From: Bacteroidales bacterium UBA5536
GTDB taxonomy: Bacteria; Bacteroidota; Bacteroidia; Bacteroidales; F082
Reading direction: 5' to 3'
Length of the DNA: 64,000 bases
NCBI GenBank assembly: GCA_002426795.1
Contig: DINQ01000020.1
Location: forward strand, 133,017 to 197,016
Shown here piece after piece: positions 25,904 through 33,828 of the stretch. The notes under the pieces were generated by a model, which worked only from the letters and a program-made list of their open reading frames with translations, searched no databases and was not told the origin of the DNA. Numbering within the stretch: the first letter of the stretch is position 1; each line of letters begins with the position of its first letter. Both the position numbers and the translations under genes were made by a program.

Positions 25904-26954
25904 ATCTCTTCACATACTGTCCTTCGTAGTATTTCAGGTAATTTCCCGAAGTTACTTCGTCGAGCCATTGTTGGTTGCTCAGGTACCAGTCGATTGTATG
26001 CCTGATGCCTTCTTCAAACTGCAGCGAAGGCACCCAGCCGAGCTCGCGTTGCAGCTTGCCCGAATCGATGGCGTAACGCAAATCATGGCCGGCGCGGTCT
26101 TTCACGAAGGTGATCAGCTTTTCAGAAGTGCCTTTTTCGCGCTCCAGTTTCTCATCCATGATTTGGCATACAAGCCGCACGATATCAATGTTTTTCCATT
26201 CGTTGTGGCCGCCAATATTGTAGGTTTGGCCGTCAGCGCCCTGATGGAAAATCACATCGATGGCACGGGCATGATCAACCACATACAACCAGTCGCGCAC
26301 GTTTTCACCTTTTCCGTAAACAGGCAATGGTTTGCTGTGACGAATATTGTTGATGATGAGCGGAATCAGCTTTTCGGGAAATTGGTTTGGGCCATAGTTA
26401 TTTGAGCAGTTAGAAATTACTACCGGAAGCTTATAGGTGTCGTGGTAAGCACGCACCAAATGGTCACTGCTGGCTTTGGAAGCCGAATACGGACTGTGCG
26501 GATCGTAAGGCGTTGTTTCTACAAAAAAGCCTTCCGCACCCAACGAACCATACACTTCATCCGTCGAGATGTGGTAAAAACGCTTGCCTTCCATATCGTC
26601 TTTCCAGATGTGACGGGCGGCATTCAGTAGGTTGACCGTCCCGACGATATTCGTCATGATGAACTCCATCGGATTCGAAATGGAACGGTCAACATGCGAT
26701 TCGGCGGCAAGGTGAATCACGCTGTCGAACTGGTGTTTTTTAAACAGTTGCAACATGGTTTCACCATCCACGATATCCGCTTTGATGAAATGGTAGTTGG
26801 GTTTTTTTTCGATATCGGTCAGGTTGGCCAGGTTGCCGGCATAAGTTAGCTGATCGAGGTTATAAATTTGATAATCAGGATATTTATTCACAAATAGACG
26901 AACTACATGCGATCCAATAAAACCGGCACCTCCGGTAATCAATATTTTTTTCAT
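25902..26954 (-). CDS. rfbB: dTDP-glucose 4,6-dehydratase
   Basis: The 350-residue product is the NAD-dependent short-chain-type dehydratase that converts dTDP-glucose to dTDP-4-keto-6-deoxyglucose, precursor of deoxysugars such as rhamnose. It has the Rossmann motif TGGAGFIGSHVVRLFV, HLAAESHVDRSISNP, the active-site ISTDEVYGSLG region, YSASKASSDHLVRAYHDTY (catalytic Tyr and Lys) and NNYGPNQFPEKLIPL. Length is normal. It is 17 bases downstream of galE on the same strand, so the two are co-transcribed. The rest of the dTDP-rhamnose set (rfbA, rfbC, rfbD) is not in the window. Confidence 0.96.
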   Translation of the reverse strand: MKKILITGGAGFIGSHVVRLFVNKYPDYQIYNLDQLTYAGNLANLTDIEKKPNYHFIKADIVDGETMLQLFKKHQFDSVIHLAAESHVDRSISNPMEFIMTNIVGTVNLLNAARHIWKDDMEGKRFYHISTDEVYGSLGAEGFFVETTPYDPHSPYSASKASSDHLVRAYHDTYKLPVVISNCSNNYGPNQFPEKLIPLIINNIRHSKPLPVYGKGENVRDWLYVVDHARAIDVIFHQGADGQTYNIGGHNEWKNIDIVRLVCQIMDEKLEREKGTSEKLITFVKDRAGHDLRYAIDSGKLQRELGWVPSLQFEEGIRHTIDWYLSNQQWLDEVTSGNYLKYYEGQYVKR

Positions 26955-26971
26955 GTGTTTGGTTTTTGTCG

Positions 26972-27991
26972 TTATTTATTGCGGTAGTATTGCTCCCATT
27001 TCCAGGCCGAGGCGGTCATTTCATCGATGTTGCGAGTCGCTTTCCAGCCCAGTTCGTTGTTCGAAAAGTCGGCATTGGCCCACACTTTTTCCACATCGCC
27101 GGCACGACGACCAACGATTTTGTAGTTGAGTTTGAGCCCACTCACTTTTTCGAAGGATTTGATCACATCAAGGACTGAAAATCCGTTTCCGGTTCCCAGG
27201 TTAAACACTTCGAAATTACTTTTCATTTGTTTTTCCACCATGCGTTTCACGGCCACCACATGCGCCTGTGCCAGATCGACTACATGGATGTAATCGCGCA
27301 CGGCTGTGCCATCCGGGGTGTTGTAATCGTCGCCAAACACACTGAGTTGTTGCCTGATGCCGATGGCGGTCTGCGTGATGAAAGGTACCAGGTTGTTGGG
27401 CACACCAATCGGGAGTTCACCAATTTTGGCAGACTCATGCGCGCCGATTGGGTTGAAATAGCGCAGCGCGATGGCATTCACGCTGGATGAGCGGATACTG
27501 TCCTGAATGATTTCTTCAGAAATTTGTTTAGTGTTTCCGTAAGGCGATTCTGCTTTTTTGATGGGCGCCTTTTCTGAAACAGGCAGTTCGTCGGGTTGTC
27601 CGTAAACGGTGCACGACGAAGAGAAAACCAGGTTTGGGATACTGTTTTCCATCATGCCTTCGAGGATGTTCATCAGCGAAACGAGGTTGTTGCGGTAGTA
27701 TTTCAAGGGTTTTTCAACCGATTCGCCCACGGCCTTGAAGGCGGCAAAATGGATCACACCCTTGATATCGCTATGGCGCTTGAAAAAGTCGGTTGTCAGC
27801 TTTTGGTCGGCCAGATCAAACTGCTCGAAATGGGGTTTTTGGCCGCTGATTTCAGCAATGGCATCAGCAATCCAGGCTTGTGAATTGGATAGATTGTCAA
27901 CGATTACCACTTCGAAACCCTCTTTTTGCAGCTCGACCACCGTATGCGATCCGATGTAGCCTGTGCCGCCTGTAACGAGTATTTTTGTCAT
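26972..27991 (-). CDS. galE: UDP-glucose 4-epimerase
   Basis: From ATG 27991 (MTKILVTGGTGYIGSHTVVE) the product has 339 residues, matching GalE, which interconverts UDP-glucose and UDP-galactose with bound NAD. Visible motifs are GGTGYIGSH, IHFAAFKAVGESVEKPLKYY, SSSCTVYGQPDELPV, the YGNTKQ catalytic Tyr-Lys pair, LRYFNPIGAHESAKIGE and VRDYIHVVDLAQAHVVAV. The frame can be extended to TTG 28015, adding eight unrelated residues, so the ATG is preferred. The upstream region is a repeat island; galE leads the galE-rfbB unit. Confidence 0.96.
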   Translation of the reverse strand: MTKILVTGGTGYIGSHTVVELQKEGFEVVIVDNLSNSQAWIADAIAEISGQKPHFEQFDLADQKLTTDFFKRHSDIKGVIHFAAFKAVGESVEKPLKYYRNNLVSLMNILEGMMENSIPNLVFSSSCTVYGQPDELPVSEKAPIKKAESPYGNTKQISEEIIQDSIRSSSVNAIALRYFNPIGAHESAKIGELPIGVPNNLVPFITQTAIGIRQQLSVFGDDYNTPDGTAVRDYIHVVDLAQAHVVAVKRMVEKQMKSNFEVFNLGTGNGFSVLDVIKSFEKVSGLKLNYKIVGRRAGDVEKVWANADFSNNELGWKATRNIDEMTASAWKWEQYYRNK

Positions 27992-28009
27992 TTTGTTAAT
28001 GTTGTTTTT

Positions 28010-28265
28010 TTGCAAGTTAGAAGTTAGGGGTCAGAAGCCGGAGGTTTGCTCCTAGCTTCGTAGCTGCTAATTCTGCCTTGCAAGATGTTATTTTATGTGT
28101 TCAATTTCTTATTCTTTTATCCAACTTCCAACCTCCGCCTTCGAGAGCCTTCCCGAAGGGTCGGGACCATAGCAGGCATCGGGTTCTTCGGTCTCCTACC
28201 GAAAGCTTTCGGTACGGTCTTCCAACTTCTAACTTCTAACTTCCAACCTCTAACTTCCAACCTTC
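28010..28265. repeat. Intergenic repeat island upstream of galE
   Basis: The left end carries GTTAGAAGTTAGGGGTCAGA and the right end carries its rough reverse complement as six 7-base units of AACTTCT/AACTTCC type (28224-28265). Between them lie the TCCCGA-AGGG-TCGGGA hairpin (28151-28166) and the 42-bp repeat. The last two heptamers run into the 3' coding end of the WbpD-like gene. No gene is credible inside. Confidence 0.75.
28186..28227 (+). repeat. 42-bp intergenic repeat, copy 2
   Basis: Identical to 11685-11726, same orientation, with the palindrome TACCGAAAGCTTTCGGTA at 28197-28214. It lies 23 bases past the stop of the minus-strand WbpD-like gene. Confidence 0.85.
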
Positions 28266-28837
28266 CTCACCCTCCCATTATTCAGCTCGTACTGCTCCCC
28301 ACTTTCGGGGCAAATAGCAATTCCTTCTGTATTGAATTTCAATTTATGCCCAAACTCGCTCATCCAGCCGGTCTGTCGCGCCGGGTTGCCAACCACAAGC
28401 GCATAAGGCAAGACTTCTTTGGTGACGACTGCACCGGCGCCGATAAAGGCAAATTCACCGATGTCGTTGCCACAAACAATGGTAGCGTTGGCGCCGATAG
28501 AGGCTCCACGACCAACTTTGGTCTGGGCGTATTCACTTTTTCGGTTGACCGCACTCCTTGGGTTGATCACATTGGTAAAAACCATCGAAGGTCCCAGGAA
28601 AACATCATCAGCACAAATAACGCCCGTATAGATGGAAACATTGTTTTGCACTTTCACATTCCGACCCAAAACAACTCCGGGTGAAACTACAACATTCTGG
28701 CCAAGGTTGCAGGCTTCGCCCAACTTACAACCTGTCATCAGGTGCGTGAAATGCCAGATTTTTGTGCCGGCGCCTATCTCACAACCTTCGTCAATCACAG
28801 CAGTTGGATGTGCAAAATAATTTACCGTATTGCTCAT
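28250..28837 (-). CDS. Hexapeptide-repeat sugar N-acetyltransferase, WbpD/WlbB-like
   Basis: The 195-residue protein is a left-handed beta-helix acyltransferase with many [I/V]-G-x4 hexapeptides (GAGTKIWHFTHLMTGCKLGE, NLGQNVVVSPGVVLGRNVKV, VSIYTGVICADDVFLGPSM). WbpD/WlbB enzymes acetylate the 3-amino group of UDP-2-acetamido-3-amino-glucuronate using acetyl-CoA; the segment PSMVFTNVINPRSAVNRKSE and the end VVGNPARQTGWMSEFG agree with that family. The partner aminotransferase is probably the 10523 gene. The final residues and the TAG stop lie inside the heptamer repeat, so the C-terminus may have been altered by repeat insertion. Confidence 0.9.
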   Translation of the reverse strand: MSNTVNYFAHPTAVIDEGCEIGAGTKIWHFTHLMTGCKLGEACNLGQNVVVSPGVVLGRNVKVQNNVSIYTGVICADDVFLGPSMVFTNVINPRSAVNRKSEYAQTKVGRGASIGANATIVCGNDIGEFAFIGAGAVVTKEVLPYALVVGNPARQTGWMSEFGHKLKFNTEGIAICPESGEQYELNNGRVRKVGS

Positions 28838-29079
28838 AACCTATATATCAGGAGTTTTGGGTTTTTGTGCGTTCAGGCTGCAATTTACGATGAAATATTA
28901 AAAAACAGGAAGCCTTGGCAAAAAAACGTCAGAGCCAGCGTCTTTTTGAAAGAAATCAAGCTATGCCCTTTAATATCAAAAATCCGGCGACCTGTTTGCA
29001 CAAAGCATTTTTGGATGATTTTGTGTCAGAGTTTTGTGTATTTTTACCACTAGAACAAATTTTTTGGACCCCCAAGTAA

Positions 29080-31971
29080 ATGAATCCTGCAACTCGATTG
29101 AAGTACATCAAAAACAGACAAAAGCATGCTTTGCGTATCGCTTCTGTGTTGTTGATTTGGCTCTTTGCATGCTTTCAGTTGGTGATGGGGCAAAGCTACT
29201 CCAAAGTCAATCATTTTGCGCCTGCCGAATACCAGGGTGGCAATCAAAACTGGGATATTGATCTGGCTGCCGATGGAACCGTTTTTATCGCCAACAACCA
29301 GGGGCTGATTGTAGAGGACGGAACAGGAAGTAAGCTTTATCAATTGCCCACCAAAACCATCATCCGCTCTGTTACCGTGCGTGGCGATCGGGTTTACACC
29401 GGTTCTTTCGAGGAATTCGGATTCTGGACAAAAACTAGCGATGGCGTTTACACTTACACCAGTTTGACTGAATTGATTGACAGTAAGTTAATTGCCAATC
29501 AAGAGATTTGGAAGATTCTGGCCAAGGATAACAAGGTCTATTTTCAAAGTTTTGGCTTGTTACTGGTTTACGACGGAAACACTGTGCAAAGCATCGAATT
29601 GCCGGGATCCATTTTATTCTTGTTACAGGCCGGAGATCGCATGTTTGCGCAACAGGTAAATGGCTCACTTTATGAGCTGAAGAACGACCGGCTTGAAGCT
29701 GTTTTGGGCAGTGAAGTTTTTTCTGATACTGAAGTCAAATCGATTATTTTTCTGGATGACAAACGATTATTGATCGGAACCAGCTCGAAAGGATTGTATG
29801 TTTTAGAAGGTCAGCGTTTTCAGGTTTGGCCCAACCAGATTAATGAGTCGCTTAAGCAATACACACTCAATAACGGCATCAAACTGGGTGACAAACTGGT
29901 TTTTGGCACTATTTTGCAGGGTGTTTACATTGTGGGAAGTGATGGCCTTTTTGAGAATCACCTCAATAGCAGCAATGCCTTGCAAAACAACACGATTCTT
30001 GCCCTGAAGGCAGATCAGGATGATAACCTGTGGGTGGGTATGGACAAAGGCTATGACTTTATCTGGTTTAAATCGCCCATCGAAAACTACCACGAACCTG
30101 ACGTCAATATTGGCTCTGTCTATACGGCCTGTTTGTTTCAAAACAAGCTCTATGTGGGAACTAATCAGGGAGTTTATTTCTTTGATATGACTGCCGACGG
30201 GAAGTTTGTGAACAAGCAGTTTGTCGAAAATACCCAGGGACAAACCTGGTTTTTGAAAGACATTGACGGAAAACTTTATTGCGGGCTCAATGATGGAACT
30301 TTTGTGATTGACCACGACAAGCTCATCGAGGTAAGTGATGTGAATGGTGGCTATAATCTGGAGAATGTCGATATCAATAACACAATTATCTTATTGCAAA
30401 GCACCTATAGTGAATTGGTTATTTACAAAAAGCAGCATGAATGGTGGCAGAAAGCAAATACCCTCGAGGGCTTTTTGGCCCCCGCTCGCTTTTTGCAGGT
30501 AGATCATCTGGGAAACATATTACTTGGCCATTCCATCAGTGGAATCTACCTTGTTCAGCCCAATTTGACGCTGGATTCGGCACGCAGGATAGCAAAACTA
30601 GGCGATGAGCAAGGACTGCATTTTATCGCAAACAGAATCTTTAATGTGGACAACCGCCTGATTATTCCTTCGGGTGACAGCCTTTACCAATGGGATGCCA
30701 TGCACGAAAAAGTGGTACCCTTTTCTGAATTGAACAGCCAGCTTGGAAGCTTCTCAGGCATACAAAACATCGCCAGAGTGGGTGCGCAGCAATATTGGTT
30801 TTTTAAAGACAACGAAATAGGTTTGTTTGAAGTCAGGTTTGGGCAGGCGAACATGCTTTACCGCATCATCCCCGATTTGTATGAACTGCAGCTGATCGAA
30901 AACTATGAAAACATTGTGGCTTTGAACGACAGCCTGCACCTGATTTGTCTGGAGAATGGGTTTTCGGTACTCAATATTGCCCGGTTGAACAGGTTAAACG
31001 ACATCAATAAACCACCGAAAATCAAACAGCTGATTTTTTCAAATGGGAACAACTCGCAAATTATAAAGTCACCTGAAGTAACAGACGAAATCAGGATGGC
31101 AAACCAATACAACAGTGTGCATTTTGCTTTTACCAATGAAGACCGCGTCGGCAGAAAAAAATATTTCAAATACAGACTGGTTGGTCTGGATGACGCCTGG
31201 AGCGACTGGACAAATCAGCCAAGCGTAGATTATTCACGATTGCCGGCCGGAAAATATCGCTTTGAATTGCGCTCTTTGACCGTTAAAGGCATAGAAACAA
31301 AGCTTGCCTCGGTTGGTTTTGTAATCAGACAGCCGTGGTTTTTGTCGTGGATTGCCTTGCTGATTGATGCAATATTGCTGATTAGCCTGTTGGTGTTGCT
31401 AAGGATTAACTATAAACGCAGGCTCTGGCGGCAGCAAAAAAAGGAACTGGAACGCGATCATGAGCAGCTGCGCAAGCAGAAAGAACAAGCCGAAGCCGAC
31501 ATGATCAAACTGTCCAACGACAAACTCCAGTTTGAAATTTCGCAGAAAAACATGCAATTGGCCAAGAACACCATGGCCATGGTGGCTAAGAATGAACTCT
31601 TGATCAATATAAAAAGTGAGTTGGATCTGATGAAAGAAGAGCTTGGATACCGACTTCCAAATAAATATTACGACAGTTTGGCCAAACTCATCGAAAAGGG
31701 CATCAACAGTGAAAACGACTGGGAGATGTTTGAACATTTGTTTGATCAGGCCCACGAAAACTTTTTCAAGCGACTCAAGAGTGACTATCCGGATTTGACC
31801 AGCAGCGACTTGCGCTTGTGCGCATACCTCAGATTAAACCTCTCGAGCAAAGAAATTGCACCCCTTTTGAATATTTCGGTGCGAGGCGTGGAAGAAAAAC
31901 GCTATCGATTGCGCAAACGCCTGGGCTTGTCATCCGATCAGGGCCTGACTGATTTTATTATCGGCTTTTAG
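29080..31971 (+). CDS. Membrane sensor-regulator: beta-propeller, Y_Y_Y domain, transmembrane helix, LuxR-type HTH
   Basis: This 963-residue protein has a signal/anchor (about 20-37), a large propeller sensor of two-component-regulator type (about 40-640), a Y_Y_Y domain (about 650-745, with YFKYRLVGLDDAWSDWTN), one transmembrane helix (about 754-776), a coiled coil (about 783-850) and a C-terminal LuxR-type helix-turn-helix (about 905-963: LSSKEIAPLLNISVRGVEEK). There is no kinase or receiver, so signal passes directly from outer sensor to DNA-binding domain. Related proteins regulate nearby SusCD loci. It lies 411 bases upstream of and in line with the glucan locus, which it probably controls. 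Confidence 0.85.
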   Translation: MNPATRLKYIKNRQKHALRIASVLLIWLFACFQLVMGQSYSKVNHFAPAEYQGGNQNWDIDLAADGTVFIANNQGLIVEDGTGSKLYQLPTKTIIRSVTVRGDRVYTGSFEEFGFWTKTSDGVYTYTSLTELIDSKLIANQEIWKILAKDNKVYFQSFGLLLVYDGNTVQSIELPGSILFLLQAGDRMFAQQVNGSLYELKNDRLEAVLGSEVFSDTEVKSIIFLDDKRLLIGTSSKGLYVLEGQRFQVWPNQINESLKQYTLNNGIKLGDKLVFGTILQGVYIVGSDGLFENHLNSSNALQNNTILALKADQDDNLWVGMDKGYDFIWFKSPIENYHEPDVNIGSVYTACLFQNKLYVGTNQGVYFFDMTADGKFVNKQFVENTQGQTWFLKDIDGKLYCGLNDGTFVIDHDKLIEVSDVNGGYNLENVDINNTIILLQSTYSELVIYKKQHEWWQKANTLEGFLAPARFLQVDHLGNILLGHSISGIYLVQPNLTLDSARRIAKLGDEQGLHFIANRIFNVDNRLIIPSGDSLYQWDAMHEKVVPFSELNSQLGSFSGIQNIARVGAQQYWFFKDNEIGLFEVRFGQANMLYRIIPDLYELQLIENYENIVALNDSLHLICLENGFSVLNIARLNRLNDINKPPKIKQLIFSNGNNSQIIKSPEVTDEIRMANQYNSVHFAFTNEDRVGRKKYFKYRLVGLDDAWSDWTNQPSVDYSRLPAGKYRFELRSLTVKGIETKLASVGFVIRQPWFLSWIALLIDAILLISLLVLLRINYKRRLWRQQKKELERDHEQLRKQKEQAEADMIKLSNDKLQFEISQKNMQLAKNTMAMVAKNELLINIKSELDLMKEELGYRLPNKYYDSLAKLIEKGINSENDWEMFEHLFDQAHENFFKRLKSDYPDLTSSDLRLCAYLRLNLSSKEIAPLLNISVRGVEEKRYRLRKRLGLSSDQGLTDFIIGF

Positions 31972-32382
31972 TGGATGAATGCCTGAAACTGCCTTCAATG
32001 AATTCATTTTACGGTCGACTTATCAGCAAAAGGGGTGCTCACAATGAATACCTGATTATGTCGTTACAGTAACTCTAGAAATACCACCTAAAACCCATTT
32101 CGTCAGTTTTACGTCGCAAAACATATCTGTTTTCCGGATTTGATCAGGTCAAACTTCAAATGAATTATATTTTTTTATTAAAATGAAATGCTTAATAAAT
32201 GTCTATTATACAGTTATTTATAAATTTTATTTTGTGAGCTGACGAGGTAAAGTTGAGGTGTCATTTTCATAGTATTTTGGCCTGAAGTAACCATGTTGAT
32301 GTAAAATGAATGCAATCGGTTGCATTGTTTATTAACTTTAACAAAAAATTGAAACAAACATAAAATCTATATATTGATCGGG
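31972..32382. other. Regulatory gap upstream of the glucan utilisation locus
   Basis: This AT-rich 411-base stretch has no credible gene. It contains an operator-like palindrome at 32309-32326 and a weak -7-like TAACTTTA at 32333-32340, about 43 bases before the first gene of the locus. A 12-bp palindrome AATGAATTCATT lies shortly after the regulator stop, near 31998. Confidence 0.55.
32309..32326. promoter_or_regulatory. LacI-type operator-like palindrome
   Basis: AATGCAATCGGTTGCATT has 7-bp perfect arms around the central TCGG. The core TGCAANCGNTTGCA has the symmetric shape, with central CG, known for LacI/GalR-family operators. It lies just upstream of the predicted promoter of the glucan locus. 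No LacI-family gene is in the window. Confidence 0.45.
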
Positions 32383-33798
32383 ATGTTTAAATCGAAAAGA
32401 TTCTCTGGCCTATTCAATCGATTCTCCATGTGGGGCTTGCTTATTTTGTTGCCTGCTACTTCTTATCAGGCCGATTCAAAGGCTGTGCCAACCCCGGTAA
32501 AGGACAACGACAAAAAACAGGAATTTCTCAGAGACCTTAAATCTCGTACTTTTCAGTTTTTTTGGGATGTAGTTGATACAAATACCTGGCAAACAGACGA
32601 TCGCTATCCAAACCAACAATTTACCAGTATTGCTGCAACCGGTTTCGCATTGCCTGCTTATATTATAGGTGTCGAGAATGGCTATGTTTCTCGTGCTGAT
32701 GCAGCCAAACGTGTTCTTAATACCCTGAGATGGCTTTGGACAGCTCCTGTTGGCGATATGAAATCCGGAAAGAGCGGATACAAAGGATTTTATTACCATT
32801 TTCATAATTACAAAGACGGCACACGTTTCAAAGACGTAGAGCTCTCTTCGATCGACACGGGGCTTTTGTTTGCTGGCATATTGACATGTCAGTCTTATTT
32901 TGATGGAGACAATCCCATGGAAAGTGAAATCAGGCAATTGGCTGATTCACTATTTCTGCGGGTTGAGTGGAACTGGATGATGAATGGCAACAAAACCATG
33001 AGTATGGGATGGAAGCCAGAATCTGGTTTTCTTGAATCGCAATGGACAGGCTACAACGAAGCCATGGTTTTGCTGATCATGGCAATAGGATCACCAACAT
33101 ACCCCATCGATGCTTCAGCATGGCAAGATTGGTGCAATACTTATGAATGGGGCGATTTTGAGGGATTAGAGCATGTAAATTTTGGTCCTTTGTTCGGGCA
33201 TCAGTACTCACAAATGTTTGTCGATTTTAGGGGCATTCAGGATGACTATATGGCTCAAATGGGCATTGATTATTTTGAAAATTCGCGCAGGGCTACCTTG
33301 AGCAACAGGGCCTATTGTATTCGTAATCCATTTGGTTTTGAGGGATATGGCGAAAACAATTGGGGCCTCACTGCCTGCGATGGTCCAGGACTGGGCAAGA
33401 GAGAATTCAAAGGACAGAAAATCGATTTTAAATCGTACAATGCCAGAGGCGTTGCAGCGGGCTATCTGGAAGACGATGGCACGATTGCCCCCACAGCAGC
33501 AGGCGGTTCAATTCCCTTTGCACCCGAAGAGTGTATAGATGCCCTATTCGCTATGAAAGAAAAACATGGAGATTTGTTGTACCAGCAATTTGGGTTTGTT
33601 GATGCATTCAATATGAGTGTTGACCAAAAGGGCTGGTTTGCTCCTGATTATCTTGGAATCGATCAGGGCGCGTTGCTGATCCAGCTCGAAAACTACGAAT
33701 CGGAACTGATTTGGCGCACTTTGCGCAACAACAAATATATTCAATCGGGCCTGAAAAAGGCAGGATTTAAAGGTGGTTGGCTCGATACCTTACCTTAG
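32383..33798 (+). CDS. Glucoamylase-family (PF10091) protein, probable GH144 beta-1,2-glucanase
   Basis: From ATG 32383 the product has 471 residues: a basic N-terminus with a signal peptide (about 12-30, not a lipoprotein), then an (alpha/alpha)6-barrel of the PF10091 type. Family marks are FFWDVVDTNTWQTDDRYPNQ, SSIDTGLLFAGILTC, QWTGYNEAMVLLIMAIGSPT, FGPLFGHQYSQMFVDFRGIQ, GENNWGLTACDGP and the end block YLGIDQGALLIQLENYESEL. Characterised members of this family (GH144) cleave beta-1,2-glucan. A periplasmic location follows from the signal peptide. The frame extends three codons to TTG 32374, rejected for the ATG. First gene of the locus; the SusC gene starts 30 bases after its stop. Confidence 0.82.
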   Translation: MFKSKRFSGLFNRFSMWGLLILLPATSYQADSKAVPTPVKDNDKKQEFLRDLKSRTFQFFWDVVDTNTWQTDDRYPNQQFTSIAATGFALPAYIIGVENGYVSRADAAKRVLNTLRWLWTAPVGDMKSGKSGYKGFYYHFHNYKDGTRFKDVELSSIDTGLLFAGILTCQSYFDGDNPMESEIRQLADSLFLRVEWNWMMNGNKTMSMGWKPESGFLESQWTGYNEAMVLLIMAIGSPTYPIDASAWQDWCNTYEWGDFEGLEHVNFGPLFGHQYSQMFVDFRGIQDDYMAQMGIDYFENSRRATLSNRAYCIRNPFGFEGYGENNWGLTACDGPGLGKREFKGQKIDFKSYNARGVAAGYLEDDGTIAPTAAGGSIPFAPEECIDALFAMKEKHGDLLYQQFGFVDAFNMSVDQKGWFAPDYLGIDQGALLIQLENYESELIWRTLRNNKYIQSGLKKAGFKGGWLDTLP

Positions 33799-33828
33799 TT
33801 TTGTATATTCACGTTAAACATTTTCATT

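Noticed and set aside
28085..28684. Plus-strand frame of 199 residues across the repeat island
   Set aside because: It runs through the heptamers and antisense to the WbpD-like gene; composition is low-complexity.
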